Part shown: one piece after another, positions 53,186 to 64,000 of the stretch
How positions within the stretch are numbered: the stretch's first letter is position 1
Layout: the number at the start of each line of letters is the position of its first letter
Assembly: GCA_028583605.1 (NCBI GenBank)
Contig: CM053328.1
Coordinates: forward strand, 31,851,578 to 31,915,577
Direction of reading: 5' to 3'
DNA length: 64,000 bases
Source: Dastarcus helophoroides
Taxonomy: Eukaryota > Arthropoda > Insecta > Coleoptera > Bothrideridae
The notes under the pieces: model-generated
What the model was told of the DNA's origin: nothing
The model's database searches: none
Seen by the model: the letters and a program-made list of their open reading frames with translations, nothing else
Position numbers and translations under genes: made by a program

Positions 53186-54286
53186 CAAAAATTAAGCATA
53201 TTTAGAGTGTGTCATTTTTAAAGCTGATGATTTTTCTTGAGCGCCAGATTTGATTTCATCTTCCTTGCTTATATGATCGGAAATGTAAAGTCATACGAAT
53301 AAACATAATAAAGCTAGTTTCTTTGGTTGGTTTGGAATTTAATAATACCTTTGTAATTGGACTATCACAAGTCCAGTTAAGACACTGATAAATGAAAGGA
53401 AACTCGAGTTTAAATTTAAAAATATTGTGACAATAGTGCATTAAGCTGTAATGGTATCATATTTTACATACTGTTACATTGTGCAATTCAGTAAACCATA
53501 AACAAAGGTTGCTGGTATTACTTTACACTTTACTGATACAACGGAAATCTAAATATTTTACCGAATAAAAAGTATGTCCTGTTGCAGTTAATTACATGTA
53601 TTTGAAAACCACATTATTTTATACCTGCTTATTAAATTTGAAATTTAGTGTCAGGTATTTGATAATTTGCTTGCAGATTTTTGCAAAACAATTGAAAGAA
53701 ACTGTAAGAAACCTATTGATTATTGATTTTTTACAGCCCTGAACATTAAACTTTCAAGGGCTAATCCCAATAAAGTGGTCCAAAATTTGGACATACGCTA
53801 TTGTTCTTTTACGTAGAAATTAAAGCATTTATTTTTGTTTATTGTAATTACATAATTACTTATTATTTGCTTATATAACAGAAGTAATAATATAGATGTA
53901 AATTCAAATAAAAAATCCATTTTTTCTTTTTTTAGGTAATGTGTTATAAAGGCTTTCTCGCTTTCTGGAGCCAGCATACTAATACGCTATTTATTGTCAT
54001 ACCTTTTCTTAAGGAATCAAAGGTAGTTACATGTAGTTGCTTTGCCCTAGCTGTCCAAGCTGACCAAGCTGAGACCAAACCTGTGTTCCATTGTTGATGC
54101 CCACAGTTGACTCTAGAAGTAGGCATGTGTTATTAAAATGTATTTTAAGTTTGAGTATTTGATGAGTATGCAAATCGAATGCTATTTATTAGTAATTACA
54201 TATCAGCTATGAACAAAAGTGCAACACTACATATTAATTTGTAAGCGAAACAGTTGCAATTAAACCCACCTGTAATTCATCTGAAT
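53186..54286. other. Upstream region of the yellow/MRJP-like gene
   Basis: About 1.1 kb of ordinary AT-rich DNA. No promoter element can be named with confidence and no upstream exon was recognised. Confidence 0.4.
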
Positions 54287-55554
54287 ATGTTTTTCCGAAT
54301 AATAGTTTTGTTAGTCTTTGTTGGTGGCGTTACATCCTGGAACCTGGAATATTACGGAATAAGTGATAATTATTTTGTCTCTAGCATTGCAGTATATTTG
54401 AATAGAGCATTTCTGGCATTACCACGAAGTGTGTGTTTTAATAATATTACGTACCCAACTTAATTGACGTCAACTGGGTTGGAGATTTATTAATTCAACC
54501 AATCACAAGGTAAGCTGAAGACTTATTTGATAGACTTATTTTCAAAAACCAAAAAAATGTAATTGTAGCACTCATTTTAGAAAAAGACCCATTAATCAAC
54601 AAGACTTAGGGAACTGTGAGCATATCCAAGATGCAATTTCTTTAGCTATAGAGCATATGAGGGCACAACTTTGGATTTTGGATAAAGGAAATGATGATTG
54701 TACCCCAAAACTTGTTTCATATAGTTTGCTTCGTAATTCATTACATGATAGTATTTCCTTTGATGGTGTCCCATCAAAAAAACTAAATTCAATAGTAATT
54801 GATTCCGCAGTCAATGAATATGGTCCTATGGCTTATATAGCACAGGGATATGACAATAGTTTGCTAATGGTTGACCTTAGAAGACTTAAATGGTGGAAGA
54901 TTATTTTAATGGATTCTACTGAAACGTTATCCAAAATTTCTCTTCAGTATTTAGATATTTCAAAAGTAAACCACGCAATGTACATGACAGGGAAATCTCC
55001 AGAACTCTATACTTTCGATATAATGGAGTTACGACAACTATACAATCCTAGCATCCTCCATGAGGAGGTAAGGAATTCACTACAAATTTTCTAAATGACA
55101 AAATATACTTCCAGGTGGCGGAGATTGAGCTAAATATAACTTATGTTGGTGACAAATTAGGTAAATCCAGCGGTTTGATATCAGATGTAAAAATGGGTCT
55201 TACTTATTACCTTATTAGGGATTCGGCTATAGTTAGATGGGATACGAAGTGAGTTTACCATTCGCCCCCAAATTTCTATGTTTAATACATAAATTTTACA
55301 GTAAAGCTATGCAAGCTGAAAGTCACGAGATAATAATACAGTCGAGCGAATTATTTCCGTATGTTAGCCAACTCTTTTATGACGCTCAAAATGGAGTATG
55401 GGCTTTGGTTAATTTACAAGATGAGGAAGAATGTCATCATATAAATACCCCAAGCAACGCTGAAAGTGTTAATAAATCTGGATTTTATCCTAGAGCCGTA
55501 AAGGTTCTAAAGTTTAGTAGAAGGGAAAAGAAAGTCCTATTATTTAATAAATAA
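54287..55554 (+). CDS. Yellow/MRJP-family secreted protein, four exons, one apparent frameshift
   Basis: Exons: 54287-54509, 54581-55067, 55115-55248 and 55302-55554, with GT-AG introns of 71, 47 and 53 bp. Donors are AG/GTAAGC, GAG/GTAAGG and AA/GTGAGT; acceptors are cattttag, ttccag and ttttacag. The first ATG (54287) opens a signal peptide (MFFRIIVLLVFVGGV). The MRJP/yellow domain follows: AFLALPRS, GNCEHIQDAISLAIE, LWILDKGNDDCTPKLV, VDLRRLKWW, GDKLGKSSGLISDVKMG and LFYDAQNGVWALVN. After residue 58 the frame hits a stop at 54461-54463, but the protein continues one base over (IDVNWVGDL). With one missing base restored in count, the exons total 366 codons and all phases agree. So this is either a young pseudogene or a sequencing error. 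The gene is divergent from yellow-g; the exact subfamily is not assigned. Biochemical role unknown. Confidence 0.82.
54461..54463 (+). other. Frameshift/stop in exon 1 of the yellow/MRJP-like gene
   Basis: An in-frame taa after codon 58. The conserved-looking coding sequence resumes at 54463 in a frame shifted by one base. Splice phases downstream are consistent only if one base is lost here. Confidence 0.75.
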
Positions 55555-55569
55555 GCCTTGTTTCCATAA

Positions 55570-55575
55570 AATAAA
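55570..55575 (+). terminator. Polyadenylation signal of the yellow/MRJP-like gene
   Basis: aataaa 16 bases after the stop codon, the first canonical signal downstream. Confidence 0.65.
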
Positions 55576-56161
55576 TCTTTGTATGTATATTGCTTCATTA
55601 TTTTCATGCTGTTCGCTCCTAGTCGATTCACGTTAAATTTTTATTTGCTACTTTTTGTTTTGTTTTTACTTCACTTTTTCCGTAATTTACTTAATAATTT
55701 CAGTAATCCTTCAACTTCAAATACGCTTGTCTGTTAATTTTTGAAAAGGAAATGATAAAGTTTACGATCGATACTTTAATTACCAATAATGTACGCTAAA
55801 CGAATTTTGCCAGCTGAACTTGCATTCTTGAACCAACGCATAATTGATTGATTAGCAAGAACATCACTGAAATCTTGAAAACCTCAGTTCGGCTGATGAA
55901 AAAACTATCGAATAACTATTATCAGTTACCCTACTAATGTAATAAAAGCCCACAACCTTCTTCTGGACTTTAATTACCAAAATAATTAAACTTTTTGACA
56001 GCTACAATTCTATTTCATTTTATAAATAAAGTAAGTGTTTAGTAGTTTACCTCTCACCGCAATAAGAGATTACTAAAACCTCAAGTCATGTTCTAAGTTG
56101 AAAGCTTGTACGCTCTTAGCATTAATTCCTAACATGTACGATAAATATTACATTTTCTTCC
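55576..56161. other. Intergenic DNA between gene and mariner
   Basis: Ordinary AT-rich sequence of about 600 bp. Nothing was recognised. Confidence 0.4.
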
Positions 56162-56163
56162 TA

Positions 56164-57698
56164 CGAGGGTAAATCAAATATGAACTGGAATTTCTATCAT
56201 GTCGCAATGAGGGCGTCGGAAGTGTGCGCATACTCTTAGGTGGAGATATCAGTGACTTCCTGTACCCAAGCGAATTCCGTTCTCGCCGTTCGTCAGTTGT
56301 AAATACAATGAGTGAGCAAGAGGTTCATCCGCACGTTGCGCAGCACATGATTATTAAATTTCTTACCGCTGAAGGTGTAAAGCCCGCCCAAATTCTTCGT
56401 AAACTAGAAGCACAGTTTGGGGATACTTGTTTAAATAAATTAAGCTTTCTTTGTCATTAGAACTTTTTTATTTGTAATTTCGACTTTAACCTTTAAATTT
56501 ATAAAAATATTCTAAAATTTTCGAGTTCAAAACTGCAAACTGAAACTTCGAATTTTGAGGAAAAAAAAGTACCTTCGAGAGAAATTTAAAATTTACCATA
56601 AAAATGAAATGTGAAGGTTCAACATAAAATGCTCTTGCCGTTGAAGATGTAAAGCCCGCCAAAATTCTTCGTAAACTAGAAGCACAATTTGGGGATACTT
56701 GTTTGAAGAAAACTTAAGTGTATGAATGGCACAAAAAATGTTTGGAATGACGAACTCAAGTTAAAAATGAACCCCATGCCAGTCGTCCTCGGACCAATGT
56801 AACTGCAGACAAAATTAACGTTGTTTAACGCCTTTTGGAAAGTGATCGCCATTTAACTGTTGCTGAAATTGCAGCTCAGATTTGGGAAGTGCTCAATCCA
56901 TCATTACAGACGAGCTGGGGTTTCAAACAATTTCTGCCAGGTGGGTACCTTGTCTTTTGACTGAAGAACATAAACAACAACGTCTGGAGATTTGTCAGCG
57001 CCACCTTGGATGTTTTCAACGTGAAGCTAATAGTTTTTTGCAACGTATCGTTATTTATGATGAGACTTGGGTCCACCATTACACCCCTGAATCTAAACAA
57101 GCAAGCATGGAGTGGAACAGAAAGGGGAAGGTGCATCCATTACGACAAAAACTCGTCTCTCAGCTGGAATGGTTCTTGCGACAGTGTTTTGGAATTTCAA
57201 AGGAGTTGTGAACGTGAATTTTCTGCATGAACGTCGTACGGCTAATGCTGCCTGCTACTGCCAGGTATTGAATGAAGCAAAACGTGCTCATTGGCGGAAA
57301 AGACGCGAATTTTTGGTCAGAAATGTGATTTTGCTTCATGACAATGCCCGCTTCTACACACCAAATCTAGAACATCAAAATTTAGAGGAAATGCATTAAG
57401 CAATATTAGAACACCCTCCTTATAGTCCCGATTTGTCATCATGCGATTATCATATCTTTAGGCTACTGAAAGAATCCCTAAGAGGTGAGCGATTCGATGA
57501 TGATACTGCTGTTGAAGCATTTGTCCGCAATTGCCTGCAAACACGTCTTCTTTTTATGATGATGACATTAAAAAACTTCCAATCCGTTGGAAATAATGCC
57601 TAACAAAATCAGGAGATTTTATAGGAAAATAGTTAATAACTTTTTGGTACCAACAAATTTTTAAAAACAAATTCCGGTTCATATTTGATTTCCCCTTG
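56164..57698 (+). mobile_element. Mariner transposon 2
   Basis: The left end CGAGGGTAAATCAAATATGA and the inverted right end (attccggttcatatttgatt to ccccttg) are flanked by TA at 56162-56163 and 57699-57700. It is 1535 bp, including about 270 bp of secondary sequence: 56433-56630 is copied from the AT-rich tract at 61661-61868, and 56631-56704 repeats the mariner sequence 56361-56432. It sits between the convergent 3' ends of the two yellow-family genes. Confidence 0.92.
56308..57625 (+). pseudogene. Mariner transposase remnant (DD34D type)
   Basis: The start ATG is at 56308 (MSEQEVHPHVAQHMIIKF), with the helix-turn-helix part EGVKPAQILRKLEAQFG. The frame is then broken by the insertion at 56433 and later by frame changes. 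Catalytic pieces remain: the first aspartate in YDETWVHHYTPESKQ (about 57055-57100), the second in LLHDNARFYTP (about 57333-57365), and the third in YSPDLSSCDYHIF (about 57420-57460). The spacing between second and third is 34 residues, counting one internal stop. This is the mariner signature. Stops and frameshifts make it non-functional. Confidence 0.88.
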
Positions 57699-57789
57699 TA
57701 TTAACTTTTTAGAATACCATGAAGAATTCTGAGTTCGATATTGAGTTTTAAAATTATTAAATAAAATCGTTTAGTTCAATAGAAAAACA

Positions 57790-57795
57790 TTTATT
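57790..57795 (-). terminator. Polyadenylation signal of the yellow-g-type gene
   Basis: tttatt on the + strand (AATAAA on minus), 35 bases downstream of the stop codon. Confidence 0.65.
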
Positions 57796-57829
57796 AAACA
57801 GATTTAGTAACAATAAATAACGTAACACC

Positions 57830-58954
57830 TTATATAGTACCAGCCATAAGGCTCACTTTGTGGGAAGCACCGCAGCCAACAGTTCCTTGAATAAAATCTG
57901 GGAAGTTACTCTCAAGCACTCGCATTCTTTCTCTCTTCACATCTGGTAGTACTTGTGTGGCTAAATAACAATTGTCGGATTTGTAAACTGGCACAAAGTT
58001 CGCTTTTCCGAACGCCTTGTTGGTATCCCATCGATAAATCTCCGGATAACCTTCATAACGGAAGAAGAGTGCTGAACCTAGATCAGTTCCCAAAATAACC
58101 ATTTTGTTGGGTTTAGCGCCTAAATCTTGAATCTTTCCTTCAGCACATCCCGCTCTTAAATAATCAGTTCTGATGGAGAATACTCTAGATGAAGATAAGT
58201 ACGTAAATATAATGTAGTTGTGGCCGTTGGTCTTACGAACTAAAGCAATATAGAGGACATCACGTCTTCCATTTGAACCCACAATGGCTTTGGGTAAAAC
58301 AACGCGATACCCTCTATTACCAGCAACATCGAAGACTAGTATAGATCTGGTTGCTGCATCACTAACGTAAACAAAAGGTCTACCATCTGGAGCATATTCC
58401 ACAGCAATATATTGCAAACGAGAGGCTTGAGCAACTAATCCAGATAAATCCAAACTCTTAATAAGTTTCCCAGTTCTAAGACTGAACGCTACCACCTTTG
58501 GAGGACATCTTCTCAATGGTGTATTTAAAGTATTAACAACACCAACGTCCAGCACCCAGAGAAGATCATTAGGATCCGCAAAGAGATCAACAACAGATTG
58601 TAAAGCCGTGCAAATTCCTTCTTCTTGACTAGACCAACATGGGAATGGATTCAAGATAGCTTCGCAGCTTTTTTGTTTTAATGAGACGCGTGCCAACGTT
58701 GCTGGTACTCCTGGTTTGTATCTGGGTAATGCTAGGATAATATCATCTTTATATAGTTGGGCTCGCGTTGCGATAATATTCTTGGAAATGTAACGTCCGG
58801 AGGATTTATATATAGATCTGGTTGCCGAATTGGGCCACTCGAACGTGCCTCCAATCCATTCTACTGGTCTTATTATGTCTTTGTCGCATACAGATGTAGC
58901 TCCTCCCGATACTAATGTTGTCAGAAACGCAAGGAAGATGACCTTTCCGACCAT
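57830..58954 (-). CDS. yellow-g: Yellow-g-type secreted protein (yellow/MRJP family)
   Basis: 374 residues in one coding exon. Residues 1-21 form a signal peptide (MVGKVIFLAFLTTLVSGG). The MRJP/yellow propeller domain covers most of the rest: FEWPNSATRSIYKSSGRY (38-55), ALPRYKPGVPATL (75-87), LWVLDVGVVNTL (132-143), CPPKVVAF (150-157), VYVSDAATRSILVFDV (195-210), RDVLYIALV (231-239), LGTDLGSALFF (288-298), YRWDTNKAF (307-315) and ESNFPDFIQGT (348-358). The VLDVGVVNTL block and the 'ATRAQLYKDD' block match what I recall of yellow-g/g2; the two paralogues cannot be separated by eye. A start at 59035 is possible, but a strong acceptor (ttattttttgcag) at 58959 suggests translation begins at 58954 after a 5' UTR intron. 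In Drosophila the gene acts in eggshell formation; a role here is inferred. It faces the yellow/MRJP-like gene tail to tail. Confidence 0.9.
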   Translation of the reverse strand: MVGKVIFLAFLTTLVSGGATSVCDKDIIRPVEWIGGTFEWPNSATRSIYKSSGRYISKNIIATRAQLYKDDIILALPRYKPGVPATLARVSLKQKSCEAILNPFPCWSSQEEGICTALQSVVDLFADPNDLLWVLDVGVVNTLNTPLRRCPPKVVAFSLRTGKLIKSLDLSGLVAQASRLQYIAVEYAPDGRPFVYVSDAATRSILVFDVAGNRGYRVVLPKAIVGSNGRRDVLYIALVRKTNGHNYIIFTYLSSSRVFSIRTDYLRAGCAEGKIQDLGAKPNKMVILGTDLGSALFFRYEGYPEIYRWDTNKAFGKANFVPVYKSDNCYLATQVLPDVKRERMRVLESNFPDFIQGTVGCGASHKVSLMAGTI

Positions 58955-60160
58955 GGCACTGCAAAAATAAAATGAAAGTAAAAATGAAATGTATTTCAAT
59001 AATTTAGTAATGACATTCAAAAGAACCAAACACATGGAGGTGTTATTTCATCAATATTCGTAATATTTAATTTGATTGCTTTAACTCAAAATAGAAAATA
59101 CTTAATTAGGGGAGGAACTCTCTCTGCACTGAGATGGTTCAAGCTTGCCATGTGGCAGAGTATCAATTCTAGGTGCTTAGCAAAGCTCAGAAGAAACTCA
59201 AGTAACTTTCAAGCAAGTGTTTCTCAATGCTCAAAAAATAGCGCTATAACTCCAAATTTATTAGAGAACACATGAGCAATATCTGCGCATTAAATATCGC
59301 AAGATAGGACCACATTCATCTAAAAGTTGGGTTTGAAATGTAGGAAACATAATTAAATATTAAACCTATGAAAACCGAAACTATGTTTGCACGATTTTAG
59401 TAGCATCAATAATGTTGGTATTTCTTTTTTTTATATTGCATGCAGGAAGCTAATGATCTATTCTCTTCATTTCAAAAAATATAGTAAATTTTATTCTCAT
59501 TAGATGAATAATTAAGCTACCGTAAAATAAATGGTGCTTTCTGCTATATGCTATTCAATTTAACATTATAATTGTTTAAAATGCACAATTTAAGCGCATC
59601 AAAGCTCCAAGAACATTGTTTAAATAGAAATCCTTGCATTTTATTCAAGAAAAAAAATGTACTTTGCCTTGGCAATGAGTAAACGCATAAAATGAATGCA
59701 AATTACAAATAAAAGAATTCTGCTTAAAAAATGTAATCAGCCTTGTGTTGAAACGAATAATTAATTACGATTGAGTGAAAATTTATTTTGCACCACATTC
59801 TTTAAAAGCATCAGATTTATGATCAGAATTCTTCGACTTCTGTAAAATATTAAAACAAACACAATTTAGAAGCAAAGAAGTATTTATCAAGGATTAAGTA
59901 AAACTCCCACTGTAAGCCAAAATGTATGTAAAGAACTTCTAACAAGGCTTATCTTCCGAATAAACTTCTTAAACAAGATTAAAGTGACAAAGAGAAAAAG
60001 TTAAAATTTCGAAAGTAAACTCGAAAAGGCTTTAATCTCAAGTTAACTAGGAATTTTTTTTTGAAATTTCGATCTGTTGTTGCATTTTGATTTTATATTT
60101 ATGTAAATATTTAATTAAACCTTACTTAATTAAAATTATTCCTTATTCATATCTCGTAAT
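58955..60160. other. Upstream region of the yellow-g-type gene
   Basis: It contains the predicted 3' splice site at 58959-58960 on the minus strand and presumably a 5' untranslated exon further up, whose limits cannot be seen. Otherwise ordinary AT-rich DNA. Confidence 0.45.
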
Positions 60161-60440
60161 CTATATTTATATTAATAAAATTGAAGCATGTAAGTGTGTG
60201 CTTGTCTGTCGTCTAATGTTTTGTCCGGGCTAATCCTTAAAACTGCTAAATTGACTTTAATGAAACAAACCTCTACTAAAATGTGGAGTATTTTAGGGGA
60301 TATCTTTCAGGTTATTTTATTCTAGTAAACTAAATCTTTCACTTGTCAGAACTCAACTTAACAATTTTATCTGAGGCTGTCGCAAAACCTATTAAAGAGA
60401 AACAAATTGCCAATGGTTAAGGCTGATATAATATTGCGCG
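60160..60440 (+). repeat. Dispersed insect repeat fragment
   Basis: The pattern tctatatttatattaataa, then gtgtgtgcttgtctgtcg and ttgactttaatgaaacaaac, is one I recognise from abundant non-autonomous repeats in many insect genomes. The exact class (Helitron or terminal-repeat element) is not certain. Confidence 0.4.
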
Positions 60441-63400
60441 CCATCTACAATGCTAAGGGTTCTATAATAAGGGGCACGAAATTTTGGGTCAATCATTCTA
60501 TTAAATCTATTAAATGGTAAATTATGTTATTTTGAATAAGATGTTATTGGACCTTGCGCAGACAAAGTCGCAAGGATCAGCTAATCCAGCAATAAATAGA
60601 ACAATTGAATATGAAAACGTCACTATGTTTGGGTCGAATCTAAGATTTTTAAAACAGAAGTATACGAATGATGATAAAGTGGTCGAAATCTCCATTATTT
60701 ACACTTATACTAGTATAACTTTAAAAATTCGATAACAAAGTTGAAACTGTCATGAAATGTTTTTTCAAAATTTTTATCAATAGAATCTCGACCTAATTTT
60801 GAGAAAATAAAAGAAACTGAAAAAAGTTGAAAAAGCTACAGAAAAAATTCGACGAAAAGATCGACATTTTGCGAAACATGCAACCTCAGATTTTGAGATA
60901 ACAGTCAACATATCCTGAAAGATCTAAACTTTCCAAAAAATGCAGACAATAAATTTAAAAATATCGACATTTTTTACTAAAAATTCAACATTTTGATCTT
61001 CCAATAGAAATGAAATTTTAAGGAAAATGTCCTATTTTGAGAATTTTAAAAATAGGAAACAGCACAAAATATTTTGATATATTTAGGGTGCCCGGAAATT
61101 TTGGAAAAATTTCAAACTTTAAGTTTAAATATGTTTCAAAAAATCTAGTTTTTTGTTTAAAATCTAAATCTCGAAGATTCGACTCAAAATTTGAATTCTA
61201 CAGCATGGTTCCCTTTAATATTAGAAAATAAGTAAACTTCACCAGTTTACTACTATATTTATTAATTTTATTTAACATTTCTAACAATTTGGAAATATTT
61301 CAATTTTTACTAATGAAAGTTAACAATATTCTAAAACTTTTTTTGAAATTTGACTACGTGATATCTAAATTTTTAAAACGTCACCTCATGACAGTTGACT
61401 ACTAAGCTTAAAATTAAGGAAATCTCACTTCATGTTGCAGATTAATAACGCCTATAAATTAAAATTTCGACTTTACTATCAAAATTTCGTGATCAAAACA
61501 GAAAATTTCGATTCTAAAATCGAATTTTTGCTCTAAATTTTCAATTTTTAACCCGGAATATCATTGAAAGCAGTACAATTCTAGAGAAAACCAAAACGAG
61601 ATTACTGTCATAAATTCGTGAAACACACGTTTCCAGGTTAAAAGGGAAATTTTCTAAATTGTTTAAATAAATCAAGCTTTTCCTGTCAATAGAACTTTTT
61701 TTATTTGTAATTTCGACTTTAACCTTTAAATTTATAAAAATATTCTAGAATTTTCGAGTTTAAAACTGCAAACTGAAACTTCCAGTTTTGAGGGAAAAAA
61801 AAGTACAAATTTCGAGAAAAATCTAAATTTTACCATAAAAATGAAATATGAAGGTTCAACATAAAATTTTAAGAAATTGTGGAACTCTATAAAAAAAACT
61901 CTGCATAAAAATATTAAGTTTAAATTCGTAATTTTGGGAACAAATCGTCAAATTTACTCAAAAATTTAAAAGTTTTAGAATATTCAAAATTTGAATATTA
62001 AACCCAAAATCTTGAAGCACATTTTTTTATCAATGAGATTGCCTTATCTTTTCACGCTTTCACTCTGGCTCGAAATTTAGGTTTTTCTAATTTCCTTAAT
62101 TCATTTTCGACATTTTGACTTTTTCTAGAAAATTTAGGTTAAAACAGCGAATTAAAAACATCAAGTTTAAATTCCAAATTTTAAGAAACCGGTCAAAATT
62201 TCGGAAAAAAACTTAAAATTGGACAAAGAGTTCTCAAAATATCTACTTTGGTTTAAAAATATTGCTCCGAATATTCGCTTTCATGGAAATTTTGCACCAA
62301 ATTTCTACATTTCCAATAAAAAGGTCAAAAGAATGTTTTTGTAAACAGATTTGGTTTTGTTTTTTTTTTGAAATTTTAACTTTTCAAAGCGCTCATTTTG
62401 TTCTTAAAATATTTAGTATAAACTTCAATTTATCTAAAAATTTTGAAGTTAGAGGTCAATACTTTGTTATTATTTTTTAGAACTTTTTAATTTTTTCTCA
62501 GAATTTCAACTTCTCTTTTCGAGATTTTAATTTTAAATTTCAAAATTTTCGAACTTTGGATATTTTGAATTTTTCCTTAAAATTTCGTTCGAAATACTGA
62601 TGTTTTCAGTTTATTCTAGGAAATTGATGTTTTAGAGTCAAAATTTTATGAAAAAAGTAGAAATTCCACTATTCTTATTTAAAAACGAAAATTTAGAATT
62701 AAAGTCGAAATGTTGAGATTAAACTTGAAATGTTTACTTGTGTCAGAATTTAATTCAATTTAAACTATTGGCTACTTAAATGTAATTTTTTTTCGAAGGC
62801 GATATTTCCCGAAGTAGTTTGCCCCAAACGTAACATATTTAAATTTTGGCACACACTCGAAGAAAAAGTTGAATTTTCCAAAAAAAACACTTCTTTCAAA
62901 ATTTCAAGAACTGAAATTAATGCTGCTTTTGTTAAAAGTCTGACTTAATTTTGAGAAATATGACATAACTTAGAGACTCTGTTGGGCAATAAACAATTTA
63001 TTCATTTATTATTATTAAAAAAAACGACGAGTCTTTCTACCAACTTTACCTTTTTTATTTAAATTCTGACGCAATCCAGAAAGTTGTAGAAAAAAATCGA
63101 AATTTCAAAGAAATCTTTTTCCCGAAATTTTTGCCCCTTTTAAGTTTCGCCAAATTTTGAACAAAATAAAGCAAAAAATTCTAAATATCAAAAAACAGAA
63201 AATGTCCGATTTTGAGATAAAGAGCCAACATTTAAAGAAAAAGTAAAACTTTGAAGAAAGACTGATTCTAAAAATGCTTTAAAGAAAAAAGTCAGATTTT
63301 TTAATTTAACGTCAATTTAGAGGAAAAAATCGCATTTTGGGTTTATTATTCGCATTTTGGGAATAAAATTCTGAACAAAGATGAATCTTTAGAGTAAACT

Positions 63401-64000
63401 GAAATTTCAAAAAAAGCCCAATTTGAAAAGGAAAGTAGAATTAAAACAAATAACTTTTTTATCTTTCATCGTTTTTTATAGAATGTGTAAAAAATTTAAC
63501 GTCGGGGAAAATACAATAAGAAAAAATCGAAGAAAGTTGAAATTTACAGGATTATAAAACTGTGGAATTTTGACATTAAAGTCAACATTTCCATAAAAAA
63601 ACCAAACTTTAAAAAATATTAAAAATAATTGAATTTAAACAAAAATGTTTAAATTTATAGTGAAAGATCAAGCTATAAAAAAACGAATTTTCTCAGAAAA
63701 AGTCACTATTTTTAGAAAAAATTAAACGTCGGGAAAAATACAATAAGAAAAAATCGAAGAAAGTTGAAATTTACAGGATTATAAAATGTGGAATTTTGAC
63801 ATTAAAGTCAACATTTCCATAAAAAAACCAAACTTTAAAAAATATTAAAAATAATTGAATATTAACAAAAATTTCTAAATTTATAGTGAAAGATCAAGCT
63901 ATAAAAAAACGAATTTTCTCAGAAAAAGTCACATTTTTAGAAGAAAAAAGTCGAATTTAGTGAATAAAGTTGAACTTAAAAAAGATAACTATTCAGATCA
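60441..64000. repeat. Degenerate AT-rich array running out of the window
   Basis: Ordinary sequence to about 60780, then repeat variants (A-rich with T-rich blocks around 62380-62600). 61661-61868 matches the filler in mariner 2. At 63498-63724 and 63725-63951 a 227-bp unit is duplicated in tandem with few differences (aacgtcggg.aaaatacaat). No termini were seen. Confidence 0.6.

Overview
The window looks like a gene-poor, strongly AT-rich insect chromosome segment. The support is two genes of the insect yellow/major-royal-jelly-protein (MRJP) family, mariner transposons, insect-type LINE fragments and introns of about 47-71 bp. A yellow-g-type gene beside a divergent yellow/MRJP-like gene fits a hymenopteran best (inference; species not identified). 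With only two recognisable host genes in 64 kb, the genome is probably large and repeat-rich.

Layout: 1-1032 ordinary AT-rich DNA. 1033-5280 a hAT-like non-autonomous element filled with degenerate AT-rich repeat and carrying a solo LTR. 5550-6310 a dead LINE. 8464-10165 foldback elements and a tRNA-derived SINE. 10190-16030 a degenerate AT-rich array with 1.4-1.6 kb tandem units, several foldback copies and a large inverted repeat; 16063-16424 a second solo LTR. 18543-21204 a second hAT-like element with a perfect 8-bp target duplication. 21732-23960 a decayed hAT-like element split by a rearranged mariner. 24979-25338 a third solo LTR. 26297-31900 more AT-rich tracts. 32216-34341 a 2.1-kb polypurine tract. 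35630-36720 an RTE-like LINE. 39655-40590 two palindromic TGTTAC arrays. 41240-44360 LINE pieces plus an unidentified coding-like block. 45644-50911 AT-rich tracts. 50930-52800 another LINE.

The gene-bearing part is 54287-58954. A four-exon yellow/MRJP-like gene on + (one apparent 1-base frameshift) faces a single-coding-exon yellow-g-type gene on -, with a dead mariner between their 3' ends. Both products have N-terminal signal peptides and should be secreted; yellow-g of Drosophila is linked to eggshell formation, and a similar role here is inference. From 60.2 kb on there is a dispersed repeat and another AT-rich tract that runs out of the window.

The most interesting structure is the link between the AT-rich degenerate arrays (roughly 40% of the window) and hAT-type termini. 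Two arrays are bounded by CAG...CTG inverted ends and 8-bp target duplications, so the arrays appear to be cargo of mobile elements rather than ordinary satellite. Other notable points are a mariner with an internal triplication, a mariner repaired by copying from a site 5 kb away, and a foldback family whose arm tips resemble a hammerhead-ribozyme core.
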